Below are positions 44,203 through 53,223 of a stretch of DNA of 64,000 nt, piece by piece. The notes beneath the pieces are model-generated. The model was not told the DNA's origin and ran no database searches. It was given only the letters and a program-made list of their open reading frames with translations. The stretch's first letter is position 1. Every line of letters starts with the position of its first letter. The position numbers were made by a program, and so were the translations under genes. This DNA comes from Flagellimonas hymeniacidonis. GTDB taxonomy: Bacteria; Bacteroidota; Bacteroidia; Flavobacteriales; Flavobacteriaceae. Where the stretch lies: contig NZ_VRUR01000002.1 in the NCBI RefSeq assembly GCF_008040165.1, forward strand, positions 558,001-622,000. Reading direction: 5' to 3'.

Positions 44203-44685
44203 TTATTTTTTTTCAAATTTATCTTTGATGGTTTTTTTATGCTGAATTGCCATTCGTTTTAAGAGTCCCACGGTCCGCTTTGCATTCTTCCAATCAACAA
44301 GAATATGATCGTGGTAATAGCCAGCTACCACATTACAGCTGATACCACATTCCGCCAATTCAGTTGAGAAGGCTGCAGTCAATCCTATAGCTTCCAAAGA
44401 AGAATGCACGTTCAATGTAATCCAAGAGGCCACAAAGTGGGTGTTGAACCCAAGCCGTTTAGCGCTATCTTTTTTGAGGACCAATGTGGTTCCCTCTTCT
44501 TCTTTAAACGTTGCAATGGTATCACTTCTATTGATATTGGACGAATCGGAAACCGGCACAAAAAGATACTCTCCGTTGTTTAGTTGAGGCTCCATATTCG
44601 CAATAAGTTCGGATAAATCGGTTTCTCCTATTGCTGCACTTTTCCGGGATGTTGGATTAAACTTATAAACGAAATGATGCACCAT
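44203..44685 (-). CDS. ACT-domain protein with an uncertain start
   Basis: A 160-residue frame whose body matches two-ACT-domain proteins (ETDLSELIANMEPQLNNGEYLFVPV, then WITLNVHSSLEAIGLTAAFSTELAECGISCNVVAGYYHDHILV). Such proteins bind small ligands, often amino acids. The first usable ATG (44685) gives a 58-base overlap with the upstream membrane-protein gene and an odd 18-residue leader. Family members usually start near the position of Ile19, where the codon is ATA and overlaps the upstream TAG as ATAG. Either the long start is used, or a non-standard ATA start, or the ATG has been lost. Confidence 0.7.
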   Translation of the reverse strand: MVHHFVYKFNPTSRKSAAIGETDLSELIANMEPQLNNGEYLFVPVSDSSNINRSDTIATFKEEEGTTLVLKKDSAKRLGFNTHFVASWITLNVHSSLEAIGLTAAFSTELAECGISCNVVAGYYHDHILVDWKNAKRTVGLLKRMAIQHKKTIKDKFEKK

Positions 44686-44906
44686 ATCGCCTCAAGAAGC
44701 ATAAATGGCCAAAAGCGCAATACATAGGAAGCAATGAAGGCCATTAAAGCACCCGAAAAATTAAGGGCCTTGAACAAAAGGTCTTTGGTGCCAACCCTTC
44801 CTGAAACATTCAGAAAATAGGCCAAAAGAATCTGTAAAACACCCCAAAACCCTATCCAATCTGCTAGGTTCATACTGTAGTTCTCAATAATATCAAGTGA
44901 TCTCAT
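44628..44906 (-). CDS. Small CBU_0592-type membrane protein
   Basis: A 92-residue protein with three hydrophobic helices. LADWIGFWGVLQILLAYFLN near the N-terminus and the GxxxFKALNFSGALM segment resemble the CBU_0592 family of small membrane proteins. A shorter start at 44873 (MNLADWIGF) fits the family length better. The ATG at 44906 lies 8 bases after the DUF5916 stop, so co-transcription is likely. Function unknown. Confidence 0.65.
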   Translation of the reverse strand: MRSLDIIENYSMNLADWIGFWGVLQILLAYFLNVSGRVGTKDLLFKALNFSGALMAFIASYVLRFWPFMLLEAIWCIISFISLIQHPGKVQQ

Positions 44907-44914
44907 AGGTATTG

Positions 44915-47530
44915 CTATCGGTGAAATCGGTACGTAAGCTTGATCAAAAAAGTGCTCCCAAGGTTTTGTGAAAAAATCTGTTCTCTCAATGAAGATACCA
45001 AACCATTTTCTGGTAAGGCAGTATCATTAAAGTTTTGGGACCAAACGAGAAAGAGTTCTGAACCTGGTCGGTACTCCCATCGATACACCAAGTTGGAGCG
45101 AAATTGCGCGAAGGAAAAATCTGAATTCCGTATAAATGCGTCACCAACGCCGTCGGAATCCATATCTACTTCGAGCTTGGTTCCGCTAGATGCTGTGTTG
45201 ATTATATCCAATGGATTCAATTGCTCCTCTGTAAAGGATTGGAGTGGATTTTCCACTAGAGCGAATCGGTTGTACTTGCCTTGCGAGATAAAGGGCTCCG
45301 CATAATATTGCAGGGATATATTCGGACCTATGGTTACATCTGCCCGAACCACAAGACTCAAGGTATTTTGGTCCAGTAGTGATACAACGTATTGATTATC
45401 CATGCCGTTGATTAGTGTCTCGTTGTATTGAAGCCTATGTTTTATCTGTGTAAGCTTAGGAGTGACCGAAATGCGAAGCCTATCTAACGGCTGGTAGTTG
45501 ATTCCCAACGTATTTTCAAGAAGGTAGTAGCTACCTTCACCACCGGTTTTGGTCCATCCGGAATAAGTGATAAAGAACTTTCGTCTTGAATCAGTATTCA
45601 AGGCCCACCAAAACCCGTGTTGATCGGTCAGTTTAATTCGAGGTCCGCCCTGTAGCAATGACTTGGAAAAAATATGGGGTTGGGAAAAATATCCAAATGC
45701 GGACGACCAATTGTTTTGGAAAGTAGCCTCTGCAGAAACGTCCCAATCCACATAGTTCAGCTTACCCTCGAAGTCCCAGTTCAACCAATGTTGATAAGTA
45801 GCCTTGGCATTTCTGAAGATGCCAAAGGAGTTGATTGAACGGTAAGAAATACCCGTGTAATGCTGGAACAGGTCTGCTTCACGCAAGAATCCAATATCAT
45901 TCAGATCAAGTTCAGGGGAACGCCAAGTGACCCCTAGTTCCCCTTGGATATTACCGCTACCTGCTTTGCCCAGTTTGATGTCCCCTCCGGTACCCGTCAA
46001 TGAGGTTCTGGTGGAGTCCAGGGCTATATGGCCTGCCCCTCTTTGAAATAAGTGCGGAATTGAAAGCTGTGTCCTACGTATGGCTTCTTTTGAACCGTTT
46101 ACATGGCTCATGACCAAGTTTGCCCCAACGTACCAATTTCGGTCTTGCCATTGATGGAGAAAATCAAGACCCCCGGTTTTGGCCGATTTATGCAAAAAGC
46201 TGGTCTCGGGCTGCTCTGCCCGTATCACCGATGTGAATATCCCCCCTATAAATGTTTTTCGGTTATTCAGGTCTTGCAATACGCGGGCCATAAAATAATT
46301 GGTCTGTGGTTCAGTGAGTTGTGAGCTTCCATCACTGATTTCTGCAGTCACCTTCGGTGTGAAACTTTCCAGAACTCCAAAAGACAATCCCTTTCTTGTT
46401 TTCCCGCTCAGCTTTATCGCACCAAGAATGGCCGTTCTTTGGGGAATATCCGCAAATTCACCTTCATTGAGGGAAACACTGCCTTGAGGTTGCCTCCCTA
46501 TCCTTCTGGAATAAAAAAGATTGTCAGAACTGTATGGTCCACCTATGATGGGGGAAGAAAACCGATAATCAAATATATTTTTGTTTTCTATAAAAAAAGG
46601 CCGCTGTTCTTGAAAGAAAAGTTGAAAACCATCGAGAGCAATCGCTGAGGGATCCGCCTCTACCTGCCCAAAATCCGGATTTATGGTAAAGTCCAAGGTA
46701 ATGTCATTGGTGATACCAACTTTTCCATCAAGACCAAAGTTAAGGGCCTGCTTGTTACTGTTTTGAAATGGATTATCCGGAATTTTTTCAAAGGTTTCCA
46801 ATGTACCTACTATAAAGGGTTGTAGTTCCAATTGTTTTTGTGGTTTGATGCCGTTAATGCCCTTTACTATTCCAAATTCGCTTACCCATCCTGGGGCATC
46901 TTGGGGAACCCGCTGCCATAACGAAAGCTCCTCGTTCCGTAAAATCCTTCTTTGCACCTGTAATCTCCATGTCTGTATTTCCTCCTTGCTGAACCTGAGC
47001 TGGCTCAGGGGGATTTTCATTTCGGCCGTCCAACCCTCGGCATATAGAGCACTTTGGGCATACCAAATAGGATTCCAGGCCATATCTTCTTCGGCTCCGT
47101 TCAAGGTGATGTATTTATCGCTTTTGACCCCGGCCGAGCTTAGGGTAAAGGAGAAAGCTGTTCGTTTGTCGTGATAGGTATCAAGAATGATTTCAACCCA
47201 ATCGCCATTGTAACCATCCCTTCTTGACATCCACCGATTGATGTTTTCAACCTCATCCTTGCATTGAACCCCAACATAGAGAAAGGTATCATCATACAGG
47301 ATTTTGAAATAGGTCTGTTTTGAAGGTTGGGCACCCTCATTGGGCAATCTTTGGACAAAATCTGAACTCCAGTTTCCATCAGCATCTGACCAGGCTTTAT
47401 CAGTAAGCCTTCCATCTATAGTGGGTTCATCGCTCGTTCTTGTTGCCCAATGATTCCTTAAAACCTCTTGGGAATTTCCGAAGAAGCTTAAAAGAATAAA
47501 ACAATATAAGATCAAATTTTTGTTTTCCAT
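44915..47530 (-). CDS. DUF5916 outer-membrane protein with CBM9-like domain
   Basis: About 871 residues from the ATG at 47530 (MENKNLILYCFILLSFFGNSQ), which gives a signal peptide; a much longer in-frame start has no such signal. Residues about 15-220 form a CBM9-like beta-sandwich (PTIDGRLTDKAWSDA, TYFKILYDDTFLYVGVQC, WVEIILDTYHDKRTAF). The rest is a DUF5916 region, with long runs of alternating beta strands typical of an outer-membrane barrel, ending in LTYRFHR. Proteins of this type are common and poorly understood in Bacteroidota. A LysR-family gene lies 226 bases upstream in the same orientation. Confidence 0.85.
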   Translation of the reverse strand: MENKNLILYCFILLSFFGNSQEVLRNHWATRTSDEPTIDGRLTDKAWSDADGNWSSDFVQRLPNEGAQPSKQTYFKILYDDTFLYVGVQCKDEVENINRWMSRRDGYNGDWVEIILDTYHDKRTAFSFTLSSAGVKSDKYITLNGAEEDMAWNPIWYAQSALYAEGWTAEMKIPLSQLRFSKEEIQTWRLQVQRRILRNEELSLWQRVPQDAPGWVSEFGIVKGINGIKPQKQLELQPFIVGTLETFEKIPDNPFQNSNKQALNFGLDGKVGITNDITLDFTINPDFGQVEADPSAIALDGFQLFFQEQRPFFIENKNIFDYRFSSPIIGGPYSSDNLFYSRRIGRQPQGSVSLNEGEFADIPQRTAILGAIKLSGKTRKGLSFGVLESFTPKVTAEISDGSSQLTEPQTNYFMARVLQDLNNRKTFIGGIFTSVIRAEQPETSFLHKSAKTGGLDFLHQWQDRNWYVGANLVMSHVNGSKEAIRRTQLSIPHLFQRGAGHIALDSTRTSLTGTGGDIKLGKAGSGNIQGELGVTWRSPELDLNDIGFLREADLFQHYTGISYRSINSFGIFRNAKATYQHWLNWDFEGKLNYVDWDVSAEATFQNNWSSAFGYFSQPHIFSKSLLQGGPRIKLTDQHGFWWALNTDSRRKFFITYSGWTKTGGEGSYYLLENTLGINYQPLDRLRISVTPKLTQIKHRLQYNETLINGMDNQYVVSLLDQNTLSLVVRADVTIGPNISLQYYAEPFISQGKYNRFALVENPLQSFTEEQLNPLDIINTASSGTKLEVDMDSDGVGDAFIRNSDFSFAQFRSNLVYRWEYRPGSELFLVWSQNFNDTALPENGLVSSLREQIFSQNLGSTFLIKLTYRFHR

Positions 47531-47755
47531 GCTCTTTGAATTTGAGGAGCCAAAGGACGGAAGCTTGTTTTCCAAACCATAGCATCGTAGTTGAAATATG
47601 CCTGGGTAGGAAGATGAAATTTTTTCAATTAGATATCGGTGGTCATTTAGTGACACCTTTCTAAAGCCTAAAAGAGGAATGATAAACCACTTGCCAGTTT
47701 ACACAAAGTGGTCTAGACCAGTCAACGGAAAATTGGATGCTGCAGGATACTGAAC

Positions 47756-48649
47756 TCAACCCAAGTTCAAGAAATCTTCCTCGAAATTGGAAATGAAGTC
47801 GTGGATATATTTCTTGTTCCGATTGGATTTTTGAACCACCAGATAGTGGTCGCGTTTGAGACCGTTCTTACTAATACGCTTGAACACAATTTCATCTGAA
47901 CGCTTAAAGGATTTTAGCTGCCATTTTGGAGCACACATGATTCCCATATTGGCCTCTATCATGGAGAGGGTAATTTCGGTAAAAGGAATAGCGGAAATCT
48001 TGGCTGGATTGATTCTGTTGGGTTTTAAAAAATGCTCGTAGACCGAGACCCCGTCCAACGGAAACGAATTGATCAGTAGATGCACCTTACCAAAATGACT
48101 GGCTTCTAAATATCCTATATCATTTAGGGGGTTTTCCCGGTGCATTACTGCAAATATCTCGTCCTCATGCACTTTAATGCTCACCAACTCCTCTGAAGCA
48201 GGTTTTGTGGTGACAATGGCAATGTCTATGTCATTGGACAAAACCTGTGAAATGGTCTGGTGGGTAGCGCCCAAGGTCAGGTCAATATCTATTTCGGGGT
48301 ATAAAATTCCCATTTTTTGAATAAAATTGGGGATAGTATGAAAGAAAGATTGGCATTCGGCACTCAATTTTATGGCACCTCTGGAGCCCTCTTTTATATG
48401 CTCAATGTTACTAAACCCTTCATCTATGGACCGGAACAGTTTGTTGGCAAGCTTATAGAGCTCATTGCCCTCTTCGGTAGGTTCCCATTTGTTACGCGTT
48501 CTATGAAAAACCTTAAATCCGAGACGTTCCTCAAGATCTCGAAGCTGGTGGCTCAAAGCGGATTGCGTTAAAAACAAACGCTCTGAGGAATTCGCAAGAC
48601 TGCCCTCTTCCTTTATCGTCTTAATAAGCCTGAAGTACTTGAGTTCCAT
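47756..48649 (-). CDS. LysR-family transcriptional regulator
   Basis: About 297 residues from the ATG at 48649 (MELKYFRLIKTIKEEG). The N-terminal helix-turn-helix reads NSSERLFLTQSALSHQLRDLEERLG and is followed by a periplasmic-binding-like effector domain starting near residue 90 (GAIKLSAECQSFFHTIPNFI). The sequence resembles the MetR-like group. It is upstream of, and in line with, the DUF5916/ACT/GNAT/PanE cluster, which it may control. No binding site was identified. Confidence 0.9.
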   Translation of the reverse strand: MELKYFRLIKTIKEEGSLANSSERLFLTQSALSHQLRDLEERLGFKVFHRTRNKWEPTEEGNELYKLANKLFRSIDEGFSNIEHIKEGSRGAIKLSAECQSFFHTIPNFIQKMGILYPEIDIDLTLGATHQTISQVLSNDIDIAIVTTKPASEELVSIKVHEDEIFAVMHRENPLNDIGYLEASHFGKVHLLINSFPLDGVSVYEHFLKPNRINPAKISAIPFTEITLSMIEANMGIMCAPKWQLKSFKRSDEIVFKRISKNGLKRDHYLVVQKSNRNKKYIHDFISNFEEDFLNLG

Positions 48650-48785
48650 GAAGTAAAGATACGATAACACTCATTTGGTCGTAGTTGAATTTTTTTCAAC
48701 GATGGCCCTTGTACCATTCAATCACCAAACTTCCTGTGGACCATACCTCACTCTATTTTTGGTCATTCATTTTAAAAAAAAGGAA

Positions 48786-49028
48786 ATGAAAGTAACAAGA
48801 AAATTCACAAAACTCTTTTTAGTCGCTTTAACCATGACTTTGGTACACTCCTGAGGCAAAGATGATTCTCCAAGCCCAGAGCTTGAGCCGGATTTTGAAA
48901 TAATGCAACAGGCATTGACCATTACAGAAAATGAAATAGCATCGACAATAAAGAATGATTTGTCCATCGCTTAGGAATATAACATTCTTGTTTCTGTTGA
49001 TGCTGCCTTCGAAAATATGTTTGAATAA
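48786..49028 (+). pseudogene. Small lipoprotein gene with two nonsense codons, one at the lipobox cysteine
   Basis: The frame from the ATG at 48786 reads MKVTRKFTKLFLVALTMTL VHS, then TGA (48852-48854), then GKDDSPSPELEPDFEIMQQ ALTITENEIA..., TAG at 48972-48974, and a final TAA at 49026-49028. The signal is a typical lipoprotein signal and the TGA sits exactly where the lipobox Cys (TGC or TGT) should be, in the common S-C-GKDD context. With a second stop, this is a degraded gene. No family is recognised. Confidence 0.65.
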
Positions 49029-49129
49029 ATCAATGTTAATATGGGCGTAGAAATAAATAATATTGGTGAACTAGCGCGAACATTGTGGAGGATATTATTG
49101 AAGTTCATACCATTCCTTTTGTAGGATAA

Positions 49130-49849
49130 CTAAATATCCTTTTCTTTCAGCCAATCCTTAAATTCCTCCTTAATTTTCTCATTGGTAAGGGGATAAAGAC
49201 CAATTATTGCTGTTCCTCCTTTGACTTTTTCCATGACAAATTCTTCATATAACGTCATTTGCAGACATTCTTTTGCTACTTCTTCGGCTAGGTGAGAGGG
49301 TACCACCATGATCCCGTCGTCATCGCCAATAATATAATCACCAGGAAACACGGCAACATCGCCACAACCTATTGGCTCATTTATGGCAATAGCCTGATGC
49401 AAGGTTAGATTGGTTGGTGCGGATGGACTTTGATGAAAGGAAGGGAAATCTAACTCAGCAATTTCCGCCGAATCTCGAAAACCTCCATCAGTTACAATTC
49501 CACTGGCGCCTCGTTTCATGAGTCTGGTAACCAGAATGGAGCCTGCGGAAGCCGCTCTTGAGTCTTTGCGACTATCAATAACCAATACATGACCTTTTGG
49601 GCATTCTTCTACAGCTACACGCTGAAGGTGTTTGGGATCTCTAAACACTTCGATTGGGTTTAAATCTTCTCTAGCGGGAATATATCGCAAGGTATAAGCT
49701 TGTCCTACCAACGTAGTAGTCATTTTTTTTAAGGGACGAACATTTTGAATGAACTGGTTTCTTAACCCTTTTTTAAAGAGACACGTAGCTACTGTTGCTG
49801 TACTTACTTTTTTTAGCTGTTCTATTATATGACTGTTGTCTTTTACCAT
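49130..49849 (-). CDS. RraA-family protein (aldolase/decarboxylase-like)
   Basis: A 239-residue cytosolic protein of the RraA / HMG-aldolase family. STATVATCLFKKG near residue 16, SAGSILVTRLMKRGASGIVTD with GGFRD after it (the DxxR-type Arg and Asp that bind metal and substrate), and VAVFPGDYIIGDDDGIMVVP are diagnostic. Enzymes of this family cleave or decarboxylate 2-keto acids such as oxaloacetate or 4-hydroxy-4-methyl-2-oxoglutarate; others bind RNase E. It is encoded 23 bases downstream of a TIM-barrel protein whose promoter carries the alginate-type operator, suggesting a role in uronate or keto-acid breakdown. Confidence 0.88.
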   Translation of the reverse strand: MVKDNSHIIEQLKKVSTATVATCLFKKGLRNQFIQNVRPLKKMTTTLVGQAYTLRYIPAREDLNPIEVFRDPKHLQRVAVEECPKGHVLVIDSRKDSRAASAGSILVTRLMKRGASGIVTDGGFRDSAEIAELDFPSFHQSPSAPTNLTLHQAIAINEPIGCGDVAVFPGDYIIGDDDGIMVVPSHLAEEVAKECLQMTLYEEFVMEKVKGGTAIIGLYPLTNEKIKEEFKDWLKEKDI

Positions 49850-49872
49850 AGGAAGTATAATAGTGATTTAAA

Positions 49873-50841
49873 TTAAGGTGCTTGTCTCCAAGTTTCACGT
49901 AAAAATTTTAAATCATTTTTCATACGTTTGAAAACTTCTTCTTTTGAGATAGTAATTTTTCTGTTTCCGTGTTCGGCACCTCCTAGGTCATATTCAAGAT
50001 GTAGCGACATGGGCACATTGATACCATACTTTTTTAATAGTGAAAAGTAATATGGAAAATCAATTACTCCCTGACCTAAAGGGACATTTACCGGTTTCCA
50101 AGCCCCATTATTTTTACCCCATAAAAAATCTTTGATCACAATAGATTTAATGAACGGTTTTATTTGTCTTAAACCAAGTTCCCAACTACTTCCTCCTTCA
50201 ACAACGGCATGCCTAATATCGTACTGTACTCCGAAATACTCATTATTGGTGGCTTCCAAAATGGAAGGAAGGTCCCAAATGGGAGCACCAACATGATTGC
50301 CAGCGTGATTTTGATAACAACCTATTAAACCTAAGTCTTGATTCAATTGCCCCAGATCTTTTGCTTGCTGTGCATAAATAGCCTGACTTTGGGGTATTGT
50401 TCTATCTTCAGGATAAGATAGCCAACCTGTGCGGTAAAAGGTAAAACCTAATTTTGAAGCTGTTTCTAATACCATCTTATTTGTTAAGTCTTTTATATCC
50501 CAAACGTTAGTAGTCATCATTTTGGGCTTCATGCCATATTTTTTAATGGACTCCACAGCTTTTGGCAAATCATCCGCCACTCTCTCTGGTAAAACATGAC
50601 CCTTGGGTCTTACTGTTAAATCTAATCCGTCAAATCCTATTTCCGCTGCTGCTGATGCCATTCCTGAATAATCAAGAAATTGCAAGTGTTTTGAGAATAT
50701 GCTTACTTCGATTTCATTTTTTAATTTCGGAGCAGTAGGGTAAAGGGTATTCCCTAATCCCATTAATGGAATACTCGCAACGGCTTTAGTAGATAACTTA
50801 GTAAAGCTTCTTCTGGAAATCACTTTTTTAGTTTTTTGCAT
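49873..50841 (-). CDS. Tat-exported sugar-phosphate isomerase/epimerase-like TIM-barrel protein
   Basis: A 322-residue protein with a twin-arginine signal (ISRRSFTKLSTKAVASIP), so export in folded form is likely. The body is an AP-endonuclease-family-2 TIM barrel: FDGLDLTVRPKGHVLPERV, GCYQNHAGN, EYFGVQYDIRHAVVEGG, SIVIKDFLW and MSLHLEYDLGGAEH hold the His, Asp and Glu positions typical of the metal-binding site in sugar isomerases/epimerases. It is divergent from the tandem alginate lyase and shares its operator region. The substrate may be an alginate-derived sugar acid; this is inference. Confidence 0.85.
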   Translation of the reverse strand: MQKTKKVISRRSFTKLSTKAVASIPLMGLGNTLYPTAPKLKNEIEVSIFSKHLQFLDYSGMASAAAEIGFDGLDLTVRPKGHVLPERVADDLPKAVESIKKYGMKPKMMTTNVWDIKDLTNKMVLETASKLGFTFYRTGWLSYPEDRTIPQSQAIYAQQAKDLGQLNQDLGLIGCYQNHAGNHVGAPIWDLPSILEATNNEYFGVQYDIRHAVVEGGSSWELGLRQIKPFIKSIVIKDFLWGKNNGAWKPVNVPLGQGVIDFPYYFSLLKKYGINVPMSLHLEYDLGGAEHGNRKITISKEEVFKRMKNDLKFLRETWRQAP

Positions 50842-50887
50842 AATCAGGTTCTAATTAATACCGAATAGAGGGAATTAATGTTAAAAA

Positions 50888-50918
50888 TTTGCTCGTCTTA
50901 CAAATATATGTATTTTTG
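50888..50918 (+). promoter_or_regulatory. Promoter of the tandem alginate lyase and kdgF
   Basis: TTTG (50888-50891), a 19-base spacer and TATTTTTG (50911-50918) fit the Bacteroidota pattern. The box runs straight into the operator. On the minus strand TATATTTG (50908-50901) is a likely box for the divergent isomerase/RraA transcript. Confidence 0.65.
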
Positions 50919-50944
50919 GTAAACCAAACTGGTTAACCAATTTT
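50917..50944. promoter_or_regulatory. Alginate-locus operator, copy 1 (divergent)
   Basis: The element contains GTAAACCAAACTGGTTAACC and continues with AATTTT; TGGTTAACCA is a perfect palindrome. It is shared with 53622-53651 and 62635-62663. It lies between, and overlaps, the promoter boxes of both divergent transcripts, so it is placed to repress both. Confidence 0.75.
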
Positions 50945-51109
50945 AAGAAATAAGCTTTTTACACCGTTATGGGAATTTCCTTTACGAATTACAAGATGCT
51001 AAAACCACCATATAGAAAGGTTTGTTTTGAATGTCGAAGAATGCATTGCAACCGTTGAAATTTAACTGAGTACCTAATCACTTTAACAATAACCCACACA
51101 TTATAGAAT

Positions 51110-53167
51110 ATGAACTTTAAAATATTCAAATCGGATTTTACCTCTTATACAGCAGCAGCAGTTGTCATTTTGTTACTGAGTTGTTGCGGAAATGGTAATA
51201 AAAAAAAGAACACAACAAGTAATGTTGGGGATGCAACTGAAGTGACCTATGCAAACGACATCATACCCTTTTTCCAACAATGGAATTTAATTTTGGGAGA
51301 TGGTTCCAACGTGGGTCAGGCGACACACTTTGAGAACAAGAATTTCTTTTATGCCACAAGTGACGACAAGGCGGATTGGGTAGTATTTAAATCACCTAAT
51401 GCTGGCAATACACATGGCACTTCAAACAATACCAGAACCGAACTTGCTCAATTAAAAAAGTGGTTGCCAAAAACTGAAGCCAATATGAAGGCAACCCTTA
51501 AAGTAATGAATGTGGCCACTACTGGGGATTCCCGTGTTGCAGCAACGTATTCTGTAGTTGTTGGTCAGATACATAGTGCGGATGGTCATGAAAATGAACC
51601 ATTAAAAATATTTTACAAAAAATTTCCAGGTCATACTAAAGGCTCTGTTTTTTGGAATTATGAAATCAATACAGTAGGGGATGATAATTCTAAACGATGG
51701 GATTATTCATATCCTATTTGGGGCTATAACTTCTCCATGGTCGGCATAGATGAAAACACTTACCCTCCGGAGCCAGAAGATGGAATAGCTTTGGGTGAAG
51801 AGTTCAGCTATGAAGTGGAAATTAAGGATGGCATCATGAACCTAACGTTCACCAGTGAAGGGCATGAGACTAAAACATTCACTAAGAACTTAATAACTTC
51901 CGAGTATTCGAAACGGGAGGACATCCCTCAACAGGTTCAAAATTTGTTTGTGCCCATAGGGCAAGATGGGATTGAACGTGAAAATGCATACGCCAACGAA
52001 GGACTCTTTTTTAAGCTGGGGTGCTACAATCAAACGAACGGGAAAGACCCTAAGATAAATAAGGTATGGTGTTCCGGAGCGGAAACCTATGGTGGCGATT
52101 TACAAAAACAATATGAAAGCGGAAATTACGCTGAAGTCTGGTTTAAATCCGCAAGTATCACTATTCCGGAAGATGCCATATCCAATGCGGGGTATTTTGA
52201 AGCAAATGATGGCCTAAGTGCAAAATCGGTATACCCCAGTGAGGTAATTCCTTTTATGGACAAGTTTAAAATTCTGATGGGGGATGGAACGCATGTGGAA
52301 AACCTTATCGATTTCGAACACAAGGATTTTTTCTATACTGCAATTGATGGTACCCGGAGATGGGTGGTCTACAAAACACCAAATTCAGGTGTTACCTCAA
52401 AAAACTCCAGTAATACAAGAACCGAGTTGCATGAAAAAAGAGAATGGACACCTGAAGAAGGAGGTAATCTGACAGGTACATGCAAGGTTATGCAGGTCTC
52501 TGTTTCAGGTGATGCAACGGTTGCAGCTTCTTACTCTGTAGTTGTTGGGCAAATTCATGGTGGTGAAGGCCATGAAAATGAACCCCTAAAAATATTTTAC
52601 AAAAAATTCCCTGGCCATACAAAAGGCTCCGTCTTTTGGAATTATGAGATAAACACAGCAGGTGACGATAATTCTAAAAGATGGGATTTCTCAACCGCCG
52701 TATGGGGCCATGATATGTCCGTCATTGGAAAAGATAAAAATGACTATCCAGAGGAGCCATCGGATGGTATTGAACTGGGAGAAGAATTTAGCTACGAGGT
52801 AAATGTATATAAAGGCATCATGTACCTGACTTTCAAAAGTGATAACCACAAAACAAAAACGTTCACAAAAAATCTTATCGTATCGGATTATGTTAATCAA
52901 TCCGATCTTCCGGAACAGGTGCAGCGACTCTTTGTACCTATTGGGCAAGATGGAACAGAACGGGCAACTGCCTATAAAGGTGAGTTAGGTTATTTCAAAC
53001 AAGGGGCTTATAATCAAACCAACGGAAAAGATCCTGAAACAAACAAGGTTTGGTGCGCAGGGGCGGAGACCTATGGAGGTGATATTGCTAAGCAATATGA
53101 GAATGGCTGTTACACCGAAGTATGGTTTAGAGAAGGAACCGTGGGTCCAGGCATACTACCAAATTGA
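51110..53167 (+). CDS. Tandem-domain PL7 alginate lyase lipoprotein
   Basis: A 685-residue lipoprotein (lipobox LLSC, Cys25) with two PL7 (alginate_lyase2-type) jelly-roll domains, about residues 50-345 and 375-680. In domain 1 the catalytic motifs are Arg109 (NTRTEL), Gln153-Ile-His155 (GQIH) and Tyr306 (GCYNQ); in domain 2 they are Arg437, Gln481-His483 and Tyr634. Each pair is exactly 328 residues apart, so the domains are an in-line duplication with no indel between these motifs. PL7 enzymes cleave alginate by beta-elimination, giving unsaturated oligouronides. Both copies keep the catalytic residues and may differ in M/G preference or endo/exo action. KdgF follows after 56 bases. Confidence 0.92.
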   Translation: MNFKIFKSDFTSYTAAAVVILLLSCCGNGNKKKNTTSNVGDATEVTYANDIIPFFQQWNLILGDGSNVGQATHFENKNFFYATSDDKADWVVFKSPNAGNTHGTSNNTRTELAQLKKWLPKTEANMKATLKVMNVATTGDSRVAATYSVVVGQIHSADGHENEPLKIFYKKFPGHTKGSVFWNYEINTVGDDNSKRWDYSYPIWGYNFSMVGIDENTYPPEPEDGIALGEEFSYEVEIKDGIMNLTFTSEGHETKTFTKNLITSEYSKREDIPQQVQNLFVPIGQDGIERENAYANEGLFFKLGCYNQTNGKDPKINKVWCSGAETYGGDLQKQYESGNYAEVWFKSASITIPEDAISNAGYFEANDGLSAKSVYPSEVIPFMDKFKILMGDGTHVENLIDFEHKDFFYTAIDGTRRWVVYKTPNSGVTSKNSSNTRTELHEKREWTPEEGGNLTGTCKVMQVSVSGDATVAASYSVVVGQIHGGEGHENEPLKIFYKKFPGHTKGSVFWNYEINTAGDDNSKRWDFSTAVWGHDMSVIGKDKNDYPEEPSDGIELGEEFSYEVNVYKGIMYLTFKSDNHKTKTFTKNLIVSDYVNQSDLPEQVQRLFVPIGQDGTERATAYKGELGYFKQGAYNQTNGKDPETNKVWCAGAETYGGDIAKQYENGCYTEVWFREGTVGPGILPN

Positions 53168-53223
53168 ATCGAAATAAAGCAATCAAGAGAATTATATTTT
53201 GAATTTTATAAGAACACTATTAT

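Noticed and set aside
46845-47174. Plus-strand open frame opposite the DUF5916 gene
   Set aside because: Shadow of a well-supported minus-strand gene.
48852-48854. TGA read as a recoded cysteine or selenocysteine
   Set aside because: A second in-frame stop follows and no recoding hairpin is seen; decay is simpler.
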